DNA from: a virus
IMG/VR virus record: IMGVR_UViG_3300037248_000234
Coordinates: 1-30,204 of that record
DNA: 30,204 nucleotides
Strand: one strand, 5' to 3'
Shown: piece by piece, positions 29,652 to 30,204 of the stretch
Layout of the letters: each line of letters begins with the position of its first letter
Numbering within the stretch: position 1 is the stretch's first letter
Position numbers and translations under genes: made by a program
Notes under the pieces: model-generated
What the model saw: only the letters and a program-made list of their open reading frames with translations
Told to the model about the DNA's origin: nothing
The model's database searches: none

Positions 29652-30204
29652 ATGTCACAGATGGTGCTGGCCAGCAATGGCTCGCTCAGGGCGAAGGCGG
29701 CACGGCGGTCCGATGACTACGTGCAGCAGATCGAGCAGAAGCTGGCGTCGGGCCCGGGCCCGCTGTCGACCGAGGCCAAGGTCCGGAAGATGGCCCTCAT
29801 CCTGTCGGATGAGGCGCACGGCTTCCGCCGGCTGGGCGTCGGCATGGTCGGCCCCATCCAGCTGAAGCTGCGCTATCAGGGCATCGTGCGGAACGTGCTG
29901 GTCGAGGACCCCGTGACCCCGGGTACCCCGGTCGAGTACGACGTGTGGGACGACCTCGGCCAGGCCTACCTCATGAGCGGCACCGAGGGCGAAGTCCGCG
30001 TCACGCCGTTTGAGGGCAAGCGCGTGCCGGTGCGGTTCTTCCGGATCGCCTCGCGCCCGGCCATCCGCAAGGAGGACCTGTTCTACCTGCGGATCAACGC
30101 GGTCGAGCAGGCCCAGGACGAGACCAAGCAGGCCATCCTCAAGCAGGAGGATGCCCGGCTGCTGCTGCTCATCCAGGCGGCGATCACTGACTACGCCACC
30201 CGGC
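29652..30204 (+). CDS. Major capsid protein, N-terminal part, cut by window end
   Basis: The ATG at 29652 has GAGGAGGG (29638-29645) six bases upstream, the strongest ribosome-binding site in the window apart from the Zeta-like gene; the ATG at 29661 is less likely. The 184 visible residues read LSDEAHGFRRLGVGMVGPIQ, LRYQGIVRNVLVEDPVTPG, YDVWDDLGQAYLMSGTEGEV, FEGKRVPVRFFRIASRPAI and AILKQEDARLLLLIQAAITD, the pattern of actinophage major capsid proteins. It would form the icosahedral shell after processing by the protease. The C-terminal part is missing. Confidence 0.87.
   Translation, partial: MSQMVLASNGSLRAKAARRSDDYVQQIEQKLASGPGPLSTEAKVRKMALILSDEAHGFRRLGVGMVGPIQLKLRYQGIVRNVLVEDPVTPGTPVEYDVWDDLGQAYLMSGTEGEVRVTPFEGKRVPVRFFRIASRPAIRKEDLFYLRINAVEQAQDETKQAILKQEDARLLLLIQAAITDYATR

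Overview
The window is a piece of a tailed phage (or prophage) genome of a high-G+C actinobacterial host. By eye it is about two thirds G+C, it encodes a near-copy of the actinobacterial regulator BldC, it uses many GTG and TTG starts, and its promoters look like TANNNT boxes of the Streptomyces HrdB type. No integrase, terminase, tail-tube or replication gene lies inside it. The right-hand part is a classical head-morphogenesis block (portal, maturation protease with scaffold, decoration protein, major capsid protein), interrupted by accessory cargo.

Layout. 1-1673, minus strand: five small leftward genes (one cut by the window edge), two of them with zinc-binding cysteines. 1767-7761, plus strand: a zinc-ribbon plus Zeta-toxin-like kinase interrupted by an intein, a 79-residue protein, and the portal protein interrupted by a second, different LAGLIDADG intein. 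7762-8073: a tRNA-like cloverleaf whose parts are in circularly permuted order, a complete initiator tRNA (anticodon CAT), and a strong terminator hairpin. 8074-8268, minus: the BldC-like regulator, divergent from two small genes. 8897-9160: six degenerate tandem repeats of about 43 nt just before a 1086-residue SWIM zinc-finger protein. 12493-14793: seven short overlapping genes, mostly membrane and coiled-coil proteins. 14818-16925: small genes, several with a promoter placed directly on the start codon, including a secreted cysteine-rich protein and zinc-finger proteins. 16940-17132: a second array of the same repeat family, just before a 1214-residue fusion of head maturation protease, a domain of unknown function, zinc ribbons and acidic scaffold. 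20873-28840: a small protein, two beta-helix spike proteins with an almost identical N-terminal adaptor (101-bp exact DNA repeat), and a beta-sandwich protein. 28941-30204: a decoration-like protein, a GC hairpin and the first 184 codons of the major capsid protein.

How it fits together. Portal, protease/scaffold, decoration protein and major capsid protein build the head. The spikes sit between protease and capsid genes, so they could be capsid-anchored rather than tail-anchored. The Zeta-like kinase, the SWIM protein and the extra domain in the protease are candidates for proteins carried in the head. Five genes appear to be transcribed as leaderless mRNAs, all starting with ATG, and the same window carries an initiator tRNA, which may be functionally linked. 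Function names rest on motif recognition by reading; no database search was run.
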